Origin: Chloroflexota bacterium
GTDB taxonomy: Bacteria > Chloroflexota > UBA5177 > JANWHV01
Assembly (NCBI GenBank): GCA_025924845.1
Contig: JAICHN010000018.1
Coordinates: 1 to 24,772 of the forward strand
Reading direction: 5' to 3'
DNA length: 24,772 nucleotides
Under the pieces are notes generated by a model. The model was not told the DNA's origin. It saw nothing but the letters and a program-made list of their open reading frames with translations, and searched no databases. A program made the translations under genes and the position numbers. Below are positions 7,469 through 13,709 of this stretch, piece by piece; within the stretch, counting starts at the first letter, position 1, and each line of letters opens with the position of its first letter.

Positions 7469-7622
7469 GGGTAAGCTCCTCAGGGGGAATCGCCGGCAAA
7501 TCGGCGCCTGGAGACATGGTCACGACGCGAGCACCGCCCGCCGTGCCGTGGCCGACGGCTGCCGGTCGCCACAAAGCAAAGATGGAATCCCCCATTCTCC
7601 TGGAAAAAGGGGACTTGGTTGC

Positions 7623-7651
7623 AGTGTACCCCTGGTCCGGCTGAGGCGCAA
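7623..7651 (-). promoter_or_regulatory. Possible promoter of the ATPase-VWA operon
   Basis: On the minus strand, TTGCGC (7651-7646) and TACACT (7628-7623) are 17 bp apart. The predicted start near 7616 leaves a leader of about 150 nt before the ATPase ATG at 7468. I see no gene in 7469-7680 on either strand. Confidence 0.35.
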
Positions 7652-7680
7652 ACCGCGAGTCGTTTCTCACGAGCCGCCTC

Positions 7681-8028
7681 CTACTTTCGAGCTTTAGGGT
7701 GATTGCGTAGACTGATATGCCAGGCAATCATCGTGTGATGCGCGCCGGGACTATAGCTCACCGTCACATAGGAACCCACCTTGAACTGTTTCCGCGGTAT
7801 GCCCTGCCCCAGGCGCAGGAACTTCGTCCCCTTGTCGATGGTGAAGGTGAAGTTGGCCTTGTGTGTCTTCGAGTGGATAGTCACCGATCCGGCGGAGAGG
7901 CTGGTGATCGTCCCCACGTAGAAATGGTGGCGCACCGCTGCTTGGCCGGCGCCCGCGGGCCGTAGCGCCATGAACAGGGCGAGGACGAAGAGGATCGCGA
8001 GGGGTCGCGCGCCGGGGAAGCGTCGCAT
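7681..8028 (-). CDS. Small exported protein of unknown function
   Basis: This 115-residue protein has an N-terminal signal or anchor: basic MRRFPGARP, then ILFVLALFMAL, with a possible cleavage region around RPAGAGQAA. The mature part is a short, probably all-beta domain (VGTITSLSAGSVTIHSKT, then FTIDKGTKFLRLGQGI and VGSYVTVSY). Its layout resembles the small beta domain of DUF5666-like exported proteins, a similarity recalled rather than tested. The ATG at 8028 is chosen because AGGAG lies 7 nt upstream; an alternative start 12 codons earlier lacks such a site. It has its own promoter candidate (8069-8098) and a basic tail ending KARK. Function unknown. Confidence 0.7.
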   Translation of the reverse strand: MRRFPGARPLAILFVLALFMALRPAGAGQAAVRHHFYVGTITSLSAGSVTIHSKTHKANFTFTIDKGTKFLRLGQGIPRKQFKVGSYVTVSYSPGAHHTMIAWHISLRNHPKARK

Positions 8029-8068
8029 TGGGTCGCTCCTTTTCACTGCAAACAGCACGATCAACCTT

Positions 8069-8098
8069 AATCTAGCGGAGAACGGGCTTCCTTGGCAA
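8069..8098 (-). promoter_or_regulatory. Promoter of the small exported protein
   Basis: On the minus strand, TTGCCA (8098-8093) and TAGATT (8074-8069) have an 18-bp spacer. The predicted start near 8062 gives a leader of about 34 nt containing the AGGAG ribosome binding site. Confidence 0.45.
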
Positions 8099-8254
8099 GC
8101 GAGGCTGACGGCGCGCGGGCAGGACTGATCAGTGACCCGTTTCGAGGACCCACGCCGCCCACGCCGTCACCCATGGTGCTGGCGAGAAGTGAACAGCCCT
8201 GCCTTGCACCATCACGGCTCGTGACTTATCGGACGGAGCGAATCCTGGGATGAT

Positions 8255-8301
8255 GCGGCTCACACGCTCTAATCATCCGTCGCACAGGTGGGATGAGCCG
8301 C
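8255..8301 (-). terminator. Weak hairpin downstream of the beta-propeller gene
   Basis: The interval 8099-8314 has no gene. Its only notable structure is an 8-bp inverted repeat, GCGGCTCA (8255-8262) with TGAGCCGC (8294-8301), around a 31-nt loop. It begins 14 nt beyond the stop of the minus-strand beta-propeller gene and could help end that transcript. The long loop and lack of a U-tract make this weak. Confidence 0.25.
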
Positions 8302-8314
8302 TTTGGAAAGATAA

Positions 8315-9466
8315 TCAGTCGCAACCAGGCTGATGCAGCGTGGTGGCGGCGGGAAACATGAGCACGTGAGATGACTTCCCAACTCCCTGAGTCACGAAGA
8401 CCTTGCCGGTAGGCTCGTTCACCGCCAGCCCAAGAGGGCCTGGACCTACCGCCACGTTGGCCACCAACCGGCCACTCCGCAAATCCAGGATGTTCACCTC
8501 ACACGAGCCGTTGTCGAGGATGTAGGCGCGGTGGAGGGCGGTATCCACCTGCACGTTGATCGGTTGGATACCCACGGTCAGGGTCCGCAGCACTCGCCGA
8601 GTCGTCAGATCGATGATCTGAGCCTCCCCTGGACCGTCCACTCCACTGATCACCACTGCCTGTCCCAATGAGGTATCCACGGCCGCCGGCTCGGTATCGT
8701 AGAGCCGGTTGTCATAACCTACGGTGGTCGATGCCCCGGCATACATGCGATGGGTGATGGTGGCCAGGTAATGAAGGTCGGCCAGGGTAAAGAGTTGCAC
8801 GGAGGCGTCGTAGGCCACCATCACCCGATTGGCCGCCGCGTCAAAGGCTACGGAGAGCACCTGCGGCACCTGCGGCAATGTGGTGCGTCCAAGGAGATGC
8901 GCTGTCCTGATTGCGAAGACCCAAAGGGTGTAGGGAGGACTACTGACAGGGTGGGGAAGGGTGATAAGGGCCACCCACCGCCTCTGCGTATCCGCTACCA
9001 CGCTTCCTTGATAACTAAACGCGACCCCGGAGCCCATTTGAGCGCTCATAGTCTTCAACGTTGGGATCGGTGAATACACGGCCGCCGGGTACGCCGGCAC
9101 CACGGCCCACAAGCCGTTGTCAGTGGAGACAAAGGCGACTGGGGGGTAGCCGCCATGGTCCGGCCAGACGCGGAGCACCTTGCCTGTGGTCCCATCCAGC
9201 AGTGTGTAGCCCGCTCCTTTACCGGGATTGCCATAGCGGTTGGTGACCCCCAAGGTGCGGACATAGACTTGGTGCGTGCGCGGGTCGACTGCCAGGAGGG
9301 TCGGAAGCGGCGCTAAATGGATGGTGACGATTCCTGTCTCCTGTCTCGCATTCGCTGGCTGTTTGCCTACAGTCAAGCTAGCCGCGAGCAGGATCAGGCC
9401 TAAGGACCGGCGCCACCAGGATCGTACCGTCTGCGTCCGTGGTAACCGGACGCGTACGTGAGGCAT
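8315..9466 (-). CDS. Secreted YVTN-type beta-propeller protein
   Basis: This 383-residue exported protein starts with basic residues, then SLGLILLAASLTV and an Ala-rich region ending near ANA-RQ, a plausible signal peptide. The remainder consists of repeated blades of the YVTN/NHL kind. Examples are LLAVDPRTHQVYV, VQVDTALHRAYILDNGSC with VNILDLRSGRLVANVAVG, and LGLAVNEPTGKVFVTQG. Each has the pattern position-hydrophobic-Asp, then Thr/Arg-hydrophobic-Tyr/Val. Such propellers usually bind proteins or cell-surface polymers; enzymatic activity is not indicated. The ATG at 9466 has GGAGG 6 nt upstream, inside the 14-nt gap after the glycosidase-like gene, so the two are almost certainly co-transcribed. 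Confidence 0.82.
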   Translation of the reverse strand: MPHVRVRLPRTQTVRSWWRRSLGLILLAASLTVGKQPANARQETGIVTIHLAPLPTLLAVDPRTHQVYVRTLGVTNRYGNPGKGAGYTLLDGTTGKVLRVWPDHGGYPPVAFVSTDNGLWAVVPAYPAAVYSPIPTLKTMSAQMGSGVAFSYQGSVVADTQRRWVALITLPHPVSSPPYTLWVFAIRTAHLLGRTTLPQVPQVLSVAFDAAANRVMVAYDASVQLFTLADLHYLATITHRMYAGASTTVGYDNRLYDTEPAAVDTSLGQAVVISGVDGPGEAQIIDLTTRRVLRTLTVGIQPINVQVDTALHRAYILDNGSCEVNILDLRSGRLVANVAVGPGPLGLAVNEPTGKVFVTQGVGKSSHVLMFPAATTLHQPGCD

Positions 9467-9480
9467 CCTCGTCCTCCAGA

Positions 9481-9942
9481 TCAATAGCAGCCTTCGTAGG
9501 CCAGCACCTCAAAGAGCGTGCTGAGGTAAGCGGACCAATTCGTGATACTGCCAAAGAGGGAAGGGCAGGTAAAAGGGTAAGACACGAATAAGCCGGGATA
9601 GTAAGGGCTCACCAACTCCTTGTAGACTGGAATGCCGCTACCACTGCCGCCGCCATACAGTCCGAAAAACTCTGGTATGTTTGGCTGTCCACCACAAGTG
9701 GTTGTCACGTCGTCCATCTCCTGGAACCACAGAGTACGGACCGGATACGTGCCCCAGCCGCCGTATCCCAGATGGTCGAACAACCAGGTATAGAGATCCA
9801 TCTGGTACGGGCCTTCCCGCTCGCTGGTGTCGTACTGGGATAGGCAGTTGACACTACTAAAGTTAGTCTCGCTGATGATGAGCGGTGATTGGGACTGGGT
9901 ATCGAGCGCGGCGTTCATCTCAGCTCGCCAGTATTCGATCAT
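9481..9942 (-). CDS. Glycosidase-like protein, C-terminal fragment after a frameshift
   Basis: This is the last part of the secreted glycosidase-like protein. The frame can be read back to 9990, where YGYFATNTVCTNLNY joins the preceding frame. The fragment contains SPLIISETNFSS, whose Glu (codon 9868-9870) fits the catalytic nucleophile of clan GH-A glycosidases at the end of a barrel strand. It ends with an aromatic- and Gly-rich region (FGLYGGGSGSG). The ATG at 9942 is internal to the domain and has no ribosome binding site, so it is unlikely to be a true start. The join needs one base less in the run of six A (minus strand) at 9989-9994. It could be a real mutation, a sequencing error or slippage. 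Confidence 0.75.
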   Translation of the reverse strand: MIEYWRAEMNAALDTQSQSPLIISETNFSSVNCLSQYDTSEREGPYQMDLYTWLFDHLGYGGWGTYPVRTLWFQEMDDVTTTCGGQPNIPEFFGLYGGGSGSGIPVYKELVSPYYPGLFVSYPFTCPSLFGSITNWSAYLSTLFEVLAYEGCY

Positions 9943-12370
9943 GTAGTTCAGATTTGTGCAGACAGTATTGGTAGCGAAGTAACCATAATTTTTTCCAGTA
10001 GCCGGTTTCCTGCTCGTTGGTCATATAGCTGTATGGATGCACGGAAGCGCCCAGAAACTGCTGGGGGACAAGAAGCGACCCGTAATGGGCGGCGCCGTAC
10101 AGGGCAAGGATGGCAATGGTGTTATTTTCGTAGTCGCATTCACCATCATCCGGCCCATCCATGCCCGCGGTAAGGATGTGCGCATTGGAATACGCGGGGT
10201 GCCCGGTGCCGTTAGTTGCGTAATTCAACCAGAGATAGAGGCCCTGAGCCGCGTTTTCAAAGTCTGGCACATATATTGCGTTCCACTTGCTCGCGTACTT
10301 CGATCCGACAGGCAAATCAGGCTCATTGCCGATCTCGAAATACATCGGAGGATTGGTACCACAATCCTGAAAAAGGCCGCTACCAACGCAGACATAGCCG
10401 AAGTTAGGCATGTAGTAGCTAAAGTACTGCAGCAGGTCGAACCAATCGGTCGTCTCATTGCCGTTGCTATCGAAGCACGCGTTTGTCTGCTGCTGGAAGA
10501 CCAGCACGGGGACGAGATTCTCGGCATAGGCATTCTGCATCTGGATGTAGGCGCCCTGCCAGAGGGAAGGCGAGAAGGTGAAACCAGTGCAGGGCACAAC
10601 CGGAATATATGTTGGTTGCTGTCCCGAAGGTGCCAGGTTTGCCTCGGCGCTGAATCGATAGAGTCCGACGTTGAGCGTTCCTCTCGCCAGGTTCATCAGA
10701 TTCATCGAAGTTGGGCTACCCCCGGCTGAGGGATCGTTCTCTCCGTTGACCCCTATGGGATACGTCGATCCATCATAGTAGGTGCAATTGCTTGTGCAAA
10801 GGCCAACGCTGTTCGGGATCACGCCGCCCTGCGTAGCCGAGGGTTTGGCCAGCGTGACGTCGAGATACGGCATGGTCGCCGGATCGGGATTCGCGGGGTC
10901 GAACGGGCTCGCAATCTGGATGGGGAGCGACGAGCCTTCCAAGGTAATGCCGGTGTTGGTCTGGTTCCGGGTCACCCAAGCGCCCACTTCGGTAGTCAGA
11001 TCCCAGCTATGCCGGTTGCCGGTGTCGGCGCTCGCCTGGAGAGCCGGTGCCGCGCTCTCCACGACGGGAGCACCGGCCCAGGTGACCGGGCCATGGCCCT
11101 GGATGGCAGGTGGCTTGGGGAGCTGTGGCACCTGGGTGTTTGGGGGGTTGGCGGGTGCGGGGAAGGTGGTGGGATGGGACGCGGGCGCGGGCGGTGGCGG
11201 CGGCATCATGCCTGGTGCGTTTGATACGACGGTCAGCCCGGTTGGTCCGGTATTATCCGGCGTGTAAAGGTGCAAGGTGGCGCTGGTCAGCGTGAACTGA
11301 TCCAGATAGACCAACTGCTTGACATCGAAGTAGAGCACCGCCCGCTCCTGGCAACTGCCGTCGGTCCCCACCAGCACCTTGGCCGATGGTACCACGTCGG
11401 TCGTCACGCAACTGGAGATCGGCGCGAACGTTCCACTCCCGGCACGCGCATCCGCTGTCTCCACGGGGATATCCACCGTGACCGGCGCGTGAGTGGCGAT
11501 CCCGCCCAGTACTCTTGGGTTGACGCTGAGGGTGAGGGTGGTCTCGTCGGTGTTCGATGCCAGGGCCAGGGTGAAGAGTGATGCCGCACCCGTTGCCGCG
11601 ACATCACCGGTTGACTCTAGGGTTGGGGGCAGGATGTAGAAAGCGGGCGCTGTCAAGGTCCGGCAACCGGCGTCCCCGCATACTTGCTGCGGGTGGCTCA
11701 CCACGATAGAGTCGTCCGCGTCTTTCGTAATCGTCGTGTTCTGGTTCGCGTTGGGAGTCAGGGTGAGGGTGATTGAGGTCGGAGCCGTCGCGTCCGTGAT
11801 CACCGCCCTGGCCACGATGCCATTGAACCGCGGCTGCCAGGACAGCGCCGCGATCGGCGCCGCTGACGCGCCTGCCGCGGACGCGGTGTAGGTGATGGGG
11901 GAAGTGCCCGTGATGGGGGCCGACGCGGCCTGGAAGGTGGCCCCCGGCGTCCCCAGGCTCAGATGCAGAGCGGTGCCGTCCTCGGCCGTGAGGTCCGCGC
12001 TTGGGTTCGCCTGTTGAATGGTCATCGCGAACGGGAGCCCGGTCACGCTCAGCGCGCCGGCACCGGCGGCGCTGACTGCGGCGGTGCGAAAGTGCCAACT
12101 GTCCTGGGTGGGATCGGGGGAGAGTCCTATCGGGGCGAGATAGAGGCGTGCGTGGATGGTGCCGTCGGCGTCCTGGGAATAATGGCCGGAGGGATTGTTG
12201 AGATGGGAGATCGAGGGTGGCGGCGGGGCGGTTGGCGTGCTCTGTGGGGCGTCGCCGCGGCGGCCCCGCTCACACCACTGAGGGCGAGAACCATGAGCAG
12301 CAATAAACGGGTCGCGGCTTTCGCTAACCTGGTCATCTTCGTCCCTCCAAAAACTGCCGCCCGCACCCAC
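9920..12370 (-). CDS. Secreted clan GH-A glycosidase-like protein, main reading frame
   Basis: Central part of a long exported protein. Its true start is probably the ATG at 12336 in another frame, so the first 41 or so residues of this open frame are not real sequence. After a Pro-rich linker (STPTAPPPPS) comes a beta-rich Ala/Thr/Ser region (about residues 60-300). A DNRLRE-like module follows, with FDVKQLVYLDQFTLTSATLH and later WDLTTEVGAWVTRNQTNTG, split by a Pro-rich insert. The C-terminal half is TIM-barrel-like. It carries YFEIGNEPDLP, whose Glu (codon 10322-10324) fits the acid/base of clan GH-A enzymes. After W792-K-K the frame runs off into unrelated residues and stops at 9920, before the nucleophile. 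Substrate unknown; a cell-wall or plant polysaccharide is a guess. Confidence 0.75.
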   Translation of the reverse strand: MGAGGSFWRDEDDQVSESRDPFIAAHGSRPQWCERGRRGDAPQSTPTAPPPPSISHLNNPSGHYSQDADGTIHARLYLAPIGLSPDPTQDSWHFRTAAVSAAGAGALSVTGLPFAMTIQQANPSADLTAEDGTALHLSLGTPGATFQAASAPITGTSPITYTASAAGASAAPIAALSWQPRFNGIVARAVITDATAPTSITLTLTPNANQNTTITKDADDSIVVSHPQQVCGDAGCRTLTAPAFYILPPTLESTGDVAATGAASLFTLALASNTDETTLTLSVNPRVLGGIATHAPVTVDIPVETADARAGSGTFAPISSCVTTDVVPSAKVLVGTDGSCQERAVLYFDVKQLVYLDQFTLTSATLHLYTPDNTGPTGLTVVSNAPGMMPPPPPAPASHPTTFPAPANPPNTQVPQLPKPPAIQGHGPVTWAGAPVVESAAPALQASADTGNRHSWDLTTEVGAWVTRNQTNTGITLEGSSLPIQIASPFDPANPDPATMPYLDVTLAKPSATQGGVIPNSVGLCTSNCTYYDGSTYPIGVNGENDPSAGGSPTSMNLMNLARGTLNVGLYRFSAEANLAPSGQQPTYIPVVPCTGFTFSPSLWQGAYIQMQNAYAENLVPVLVFQQQTNACFDSNGNETTDWFDLLQYFSYYMPNFGYVCVGSGLFQDCGTNPPMYFEIGNEPDLPVGSKYASKWNAIYVPDFENAAQGLYLWLNYATNGTGHPAYSNAHILTAGMDGPDDGECDYENNTIAILALYGAAHYGSLLVPQQFLGASVHPYSYMTNEQETGYWKKLWLLRYQYCLHKSELHDRILAS
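12246..12336 (-). pseudogene. Signal-peptide segment of the glycosidase-like gene, in a different frame
   Basis: GGAGGG lies 6 nt before an ATG at 12336. The frame then reads MTRLAKAATRLLLLMVLALS followed by GVSGAAAATP, a textbook signal peptide with an Ala-X-Ala cleavage region. The same frame then turns into Arg/Pro/His-rich residues that look like nonsense. The neighbouring frame continues sensibly as PQSTPTAPPPPSISHLNN. Adding one C to the four-C run (minus strand) at 12246-12249 would join the two. This is therefore the natural start of the gene, separated from its body by a frameshift. No promoter was convincing in 12337-12494. Confidence 0.7.
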
Positions 12371-12494
12371 TTGTACGCCGGCGGCATCACGCCGATCTCA
12401 AGGGCCGAGCCCATGGAGAACATGCTGCTGTTGCGTACTACTCTACGCCTTCAACACATGCTTGGGGAAGCTGAAAGTCCCTCAAGATCGGCGC

Positions 12495-12524
12495 GGAAAG
12501 CCCTCAACTTTTTGAGGGCTTTCC
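12495..12524 (-). terminator. Hairpin terminator after the LuxR-like gene
   Basis: This is a perfect 13-bp inverted repeat, GGAAAGCCCTCAA (12495-12507) with TTGAGGGCTTTCC (12512-12524), around a 4-nt loop. It lies 42 nt beyond the stop of the minus-strand regulator and upstream of the glycosidase-like start. A partial copy of its left arm (GAAAGTCCCTCAA) lies about 15 nt away on the plus strand. Confidence 0.7.
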
Positions 12525-12565
12525 ATCAACCTGCCCGGTGCGGCGCCTGCGTCTCGGTGCGGAGA

Positions 12566-13216
12566 TCAGGGGAGGAAGCCGGCTTGAGTAGCGCGGACCG
12601 CAAGCACGAACAGGTTGGGTGCGTCGAAGTGGTGCCGCAGTGATGTGCTTATTCGCTCCACCGTTGCTTGGCCCAAACGCACCTCTTCGGCAATCTGGCC
12701 GTGCGTCAGTCCACGCGCCGGAAAATGGAGCACCCGCTGCTCGATATCGCATAACTCCACGGTAGGGGAATGCTGTGGTTGATCCTCTTCCTGCTGACCG
12801 AAGAGCCGCTCAACTACCTCACTGCTTGCCACGGCGATGTCGGATTCTAGAACCATGCCAAGGACGCGCGAGAGATTGTCCTTCGTTAGGGTCGCCCAGA
12901 GGAGATAACCGTCTACCCCGGCCCGCGCCAGGCGCGCATGTTCCGCCGCTCCCACCAGGTTACCCACCACGAGAATCTTGCATGCCGGACATGCGGCGCG
13001 CAACTCCTCCACCAGCGGAACCAGGGCGCTACCATCGGGTTCCGAGGTGACTACGAGGACGTCTGGTTGTGTTTCGCTGGCCGTCGCCAGACAGGCCGTT
13101 GCCTGGTGGACTTCGGACACCTTCGCTACCCACGATTGCGCTTCGAGAATCACGCGTAGACCCGCCCAGCCGAGGCGCACCGACGGGAAAAGTAACACCG
13201 ACCATCGACGCACCAT
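12566..13216 (-). CDS. NarL/LuxR-type regulator with degenerate receiver domain
   Basis: At 216 residues it has the NarL/FixJ layout: a receiver-like domain (5-135), linker, and LuxR HTH (156-205, with GLTHGQIAEEVRLGQATVER). The phosphorylation residues are all replaced. The N-terminal acidic pair is Phe-Pro (10-11), the phosphoacceptor position is Thr57 (PDVLVVTSEPDG), the conserved Thr/Ser is Gly85, and the conserved Lys after GY-L-L is Trp107. It should still bind DNA but not use aspartyl phosphate. The ATG at 13216 has GGAGGG 10 nt upstream; a TTG 18 nt earlier is less likely. It is transcribed toward the glycosidase-like module but separated from it by a hairpin. Direct control of that module is possible but unproven. 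Confidence 0.85.
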   Translation of the reverse strand: MVRRWSVLLFPSVRLGWAGLRVILEAQSWVAKVSEVHQATACLATASETQPDVLVVTSEPDGSALVPLVEELRAACPACKILVVGNLVGAAEHARLARAGVDGYLLWATLTKDNLSRVLGMVLESDIAVASSEVVERLFGQQEEDQPQHSPTVELCDIEQRVLHFPARGLTHGQIAEEVRLGQATVERISTSLRHHFDAPNLFVLAVRATQAGFLP

Positions 13217-13280
13217 GCCCACGAGGCCCTCCAACGCCGGATCGCTCTCAACACCATCGATCTAGCTGTTAATCATGAGT

Positions 13281-13302
13281 GTACAATATGAGCCCTTTGT
13301 AC
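13281..13302. promoter_or_regulatory. Possible operator: GTACAA inverted repeat
   Basis: GTACAA (13281-13286) and TTGTAC (13297-13302) form an inverted repeat with a 10-bp gap, two helical turns in total. It lies in the AT-richer stretch between the LuxR-like gene and the divergent promoter at 13343. The spacing suits a dimeric regulator, but it is a single copy and short. Confidence 0.3.
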
Positions 13303-13342
13303 GTGTCACATGATGCATATGGCGCCTCTGCCTGGGGCCATG

Positions 13343-13371
13343 TTGACAGCATGAGATCCGTGCGCTAGAGT
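13343..13371 (+). promoter_or_regulatory. Promoter of the PRC/MgtE_N/CBS gene
   Basis: TTGACA (13343-13348, perfect consensus) and TAGAGT (13366-13371) are 17 bp apart. The predicted start is near 13378, so the leader before the coding region at 13710 is about 330 nt. Just upstream, an imperfect repeat ATGGCGCC/GGGGCCAT (about 13319-13342) flanks the -35 box. Confidence 0.6.
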
Positions 13372-13709
13372 GAAGCACGCGGCACTAGTTGTTGCCGAGA
13401 TGATACTGTCTGTCTCGATCGCGCTTGTCCAGCCGAAGGAAAAGGGGGTGATGACTGTCGTGGACGCAGGTCCCAGCCATAGTAGGCGGCCCCACGTGGG
13501 CGAAAATTGTATGGTTCAAGATCAAGGCTTTATGAACACGGAACATTTACGATTGGACCAGCGGACGATGGTCGTCGCAACCGGGGAGGCGCACCCGGAA
13601 TAAACCCAGCCTCCACCGCGGCATCGCCATCTCGTCTGGTCCGTGGCTAAGTCAACCCGTCCTCTCCTAAGAGGATGTATCAAACGGATCGGAAGTGAGG
13701 TGGTTTTTT
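13372..13709 (+). other. Long 5' leader before the PRC/MgtE_N/CBS gene
   Basis: About 330 transcribed bases precede the start codon. I do not recognise a known riboswitch class, but this length is more than a simple leader needs. A 6-bp hairpin TCCTCT/AGAGGA (13660-13675) sits about 20 nt before the ribosome binding site. Its CCTCTCC segment could pair with the GTGAGGTGG site at 13695-13703. A possible 50-codon reading frame lies inside (13451-13603). Confidence 0.4.
13451..13603 (+). CDS. Possible 50-residue leader peptide, unrecognised
   Basis: An ATG at 13451, with GAAGGA 10 nt upstream, opens 50 codons (starting MTVVDAGPSHSRRPHVGENC) and ends with TAA. It lies inside the predicted leader of the PRC/MgtE_N/CBS gene and would be its only upstream coding unit. 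No hydrophobic segment or known motif is visible, and the composition is not clearly that of a real protein. It may be chance. Confidence 0.25.
   Translation: MTVVDAGPSHSRRPHVGENCMVQDQGFMNTEHLRLDQRTMVVATGEAHPE

Noticed and set aside
7377..7727. Minus-strand frame overlapping the ATPase start
   Set aside because: It shares its last part with the ATPase gene in another frame and has no ribosome site. The region before it is more likely the operon leader.
11150..11240. Possible tandem repeat or mobile-element end in the G-rich plus-strand stretch
   Set aside because: It is simply the complement of a Pro-rich insert (PPPPPAPAS-like) within the DNRLRE-like region; no terminal repeats or target duplication were found.
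10037..11267. Plus-strand frames of 160-230 codons opposite the glycosidase-like gene
   Set aside because: No family features or ribosome sites. The minus strand gives coherent domains and catalytic motifs.
13370..13450. GTG at 13370 as the start of a 77-codon gene
   Set aside because: The GTG lies inside the -10 box of the promoter at 13343-13371, so it would not be on the transcript. Only the shorter frame from 13451 was kept, at low confidence.
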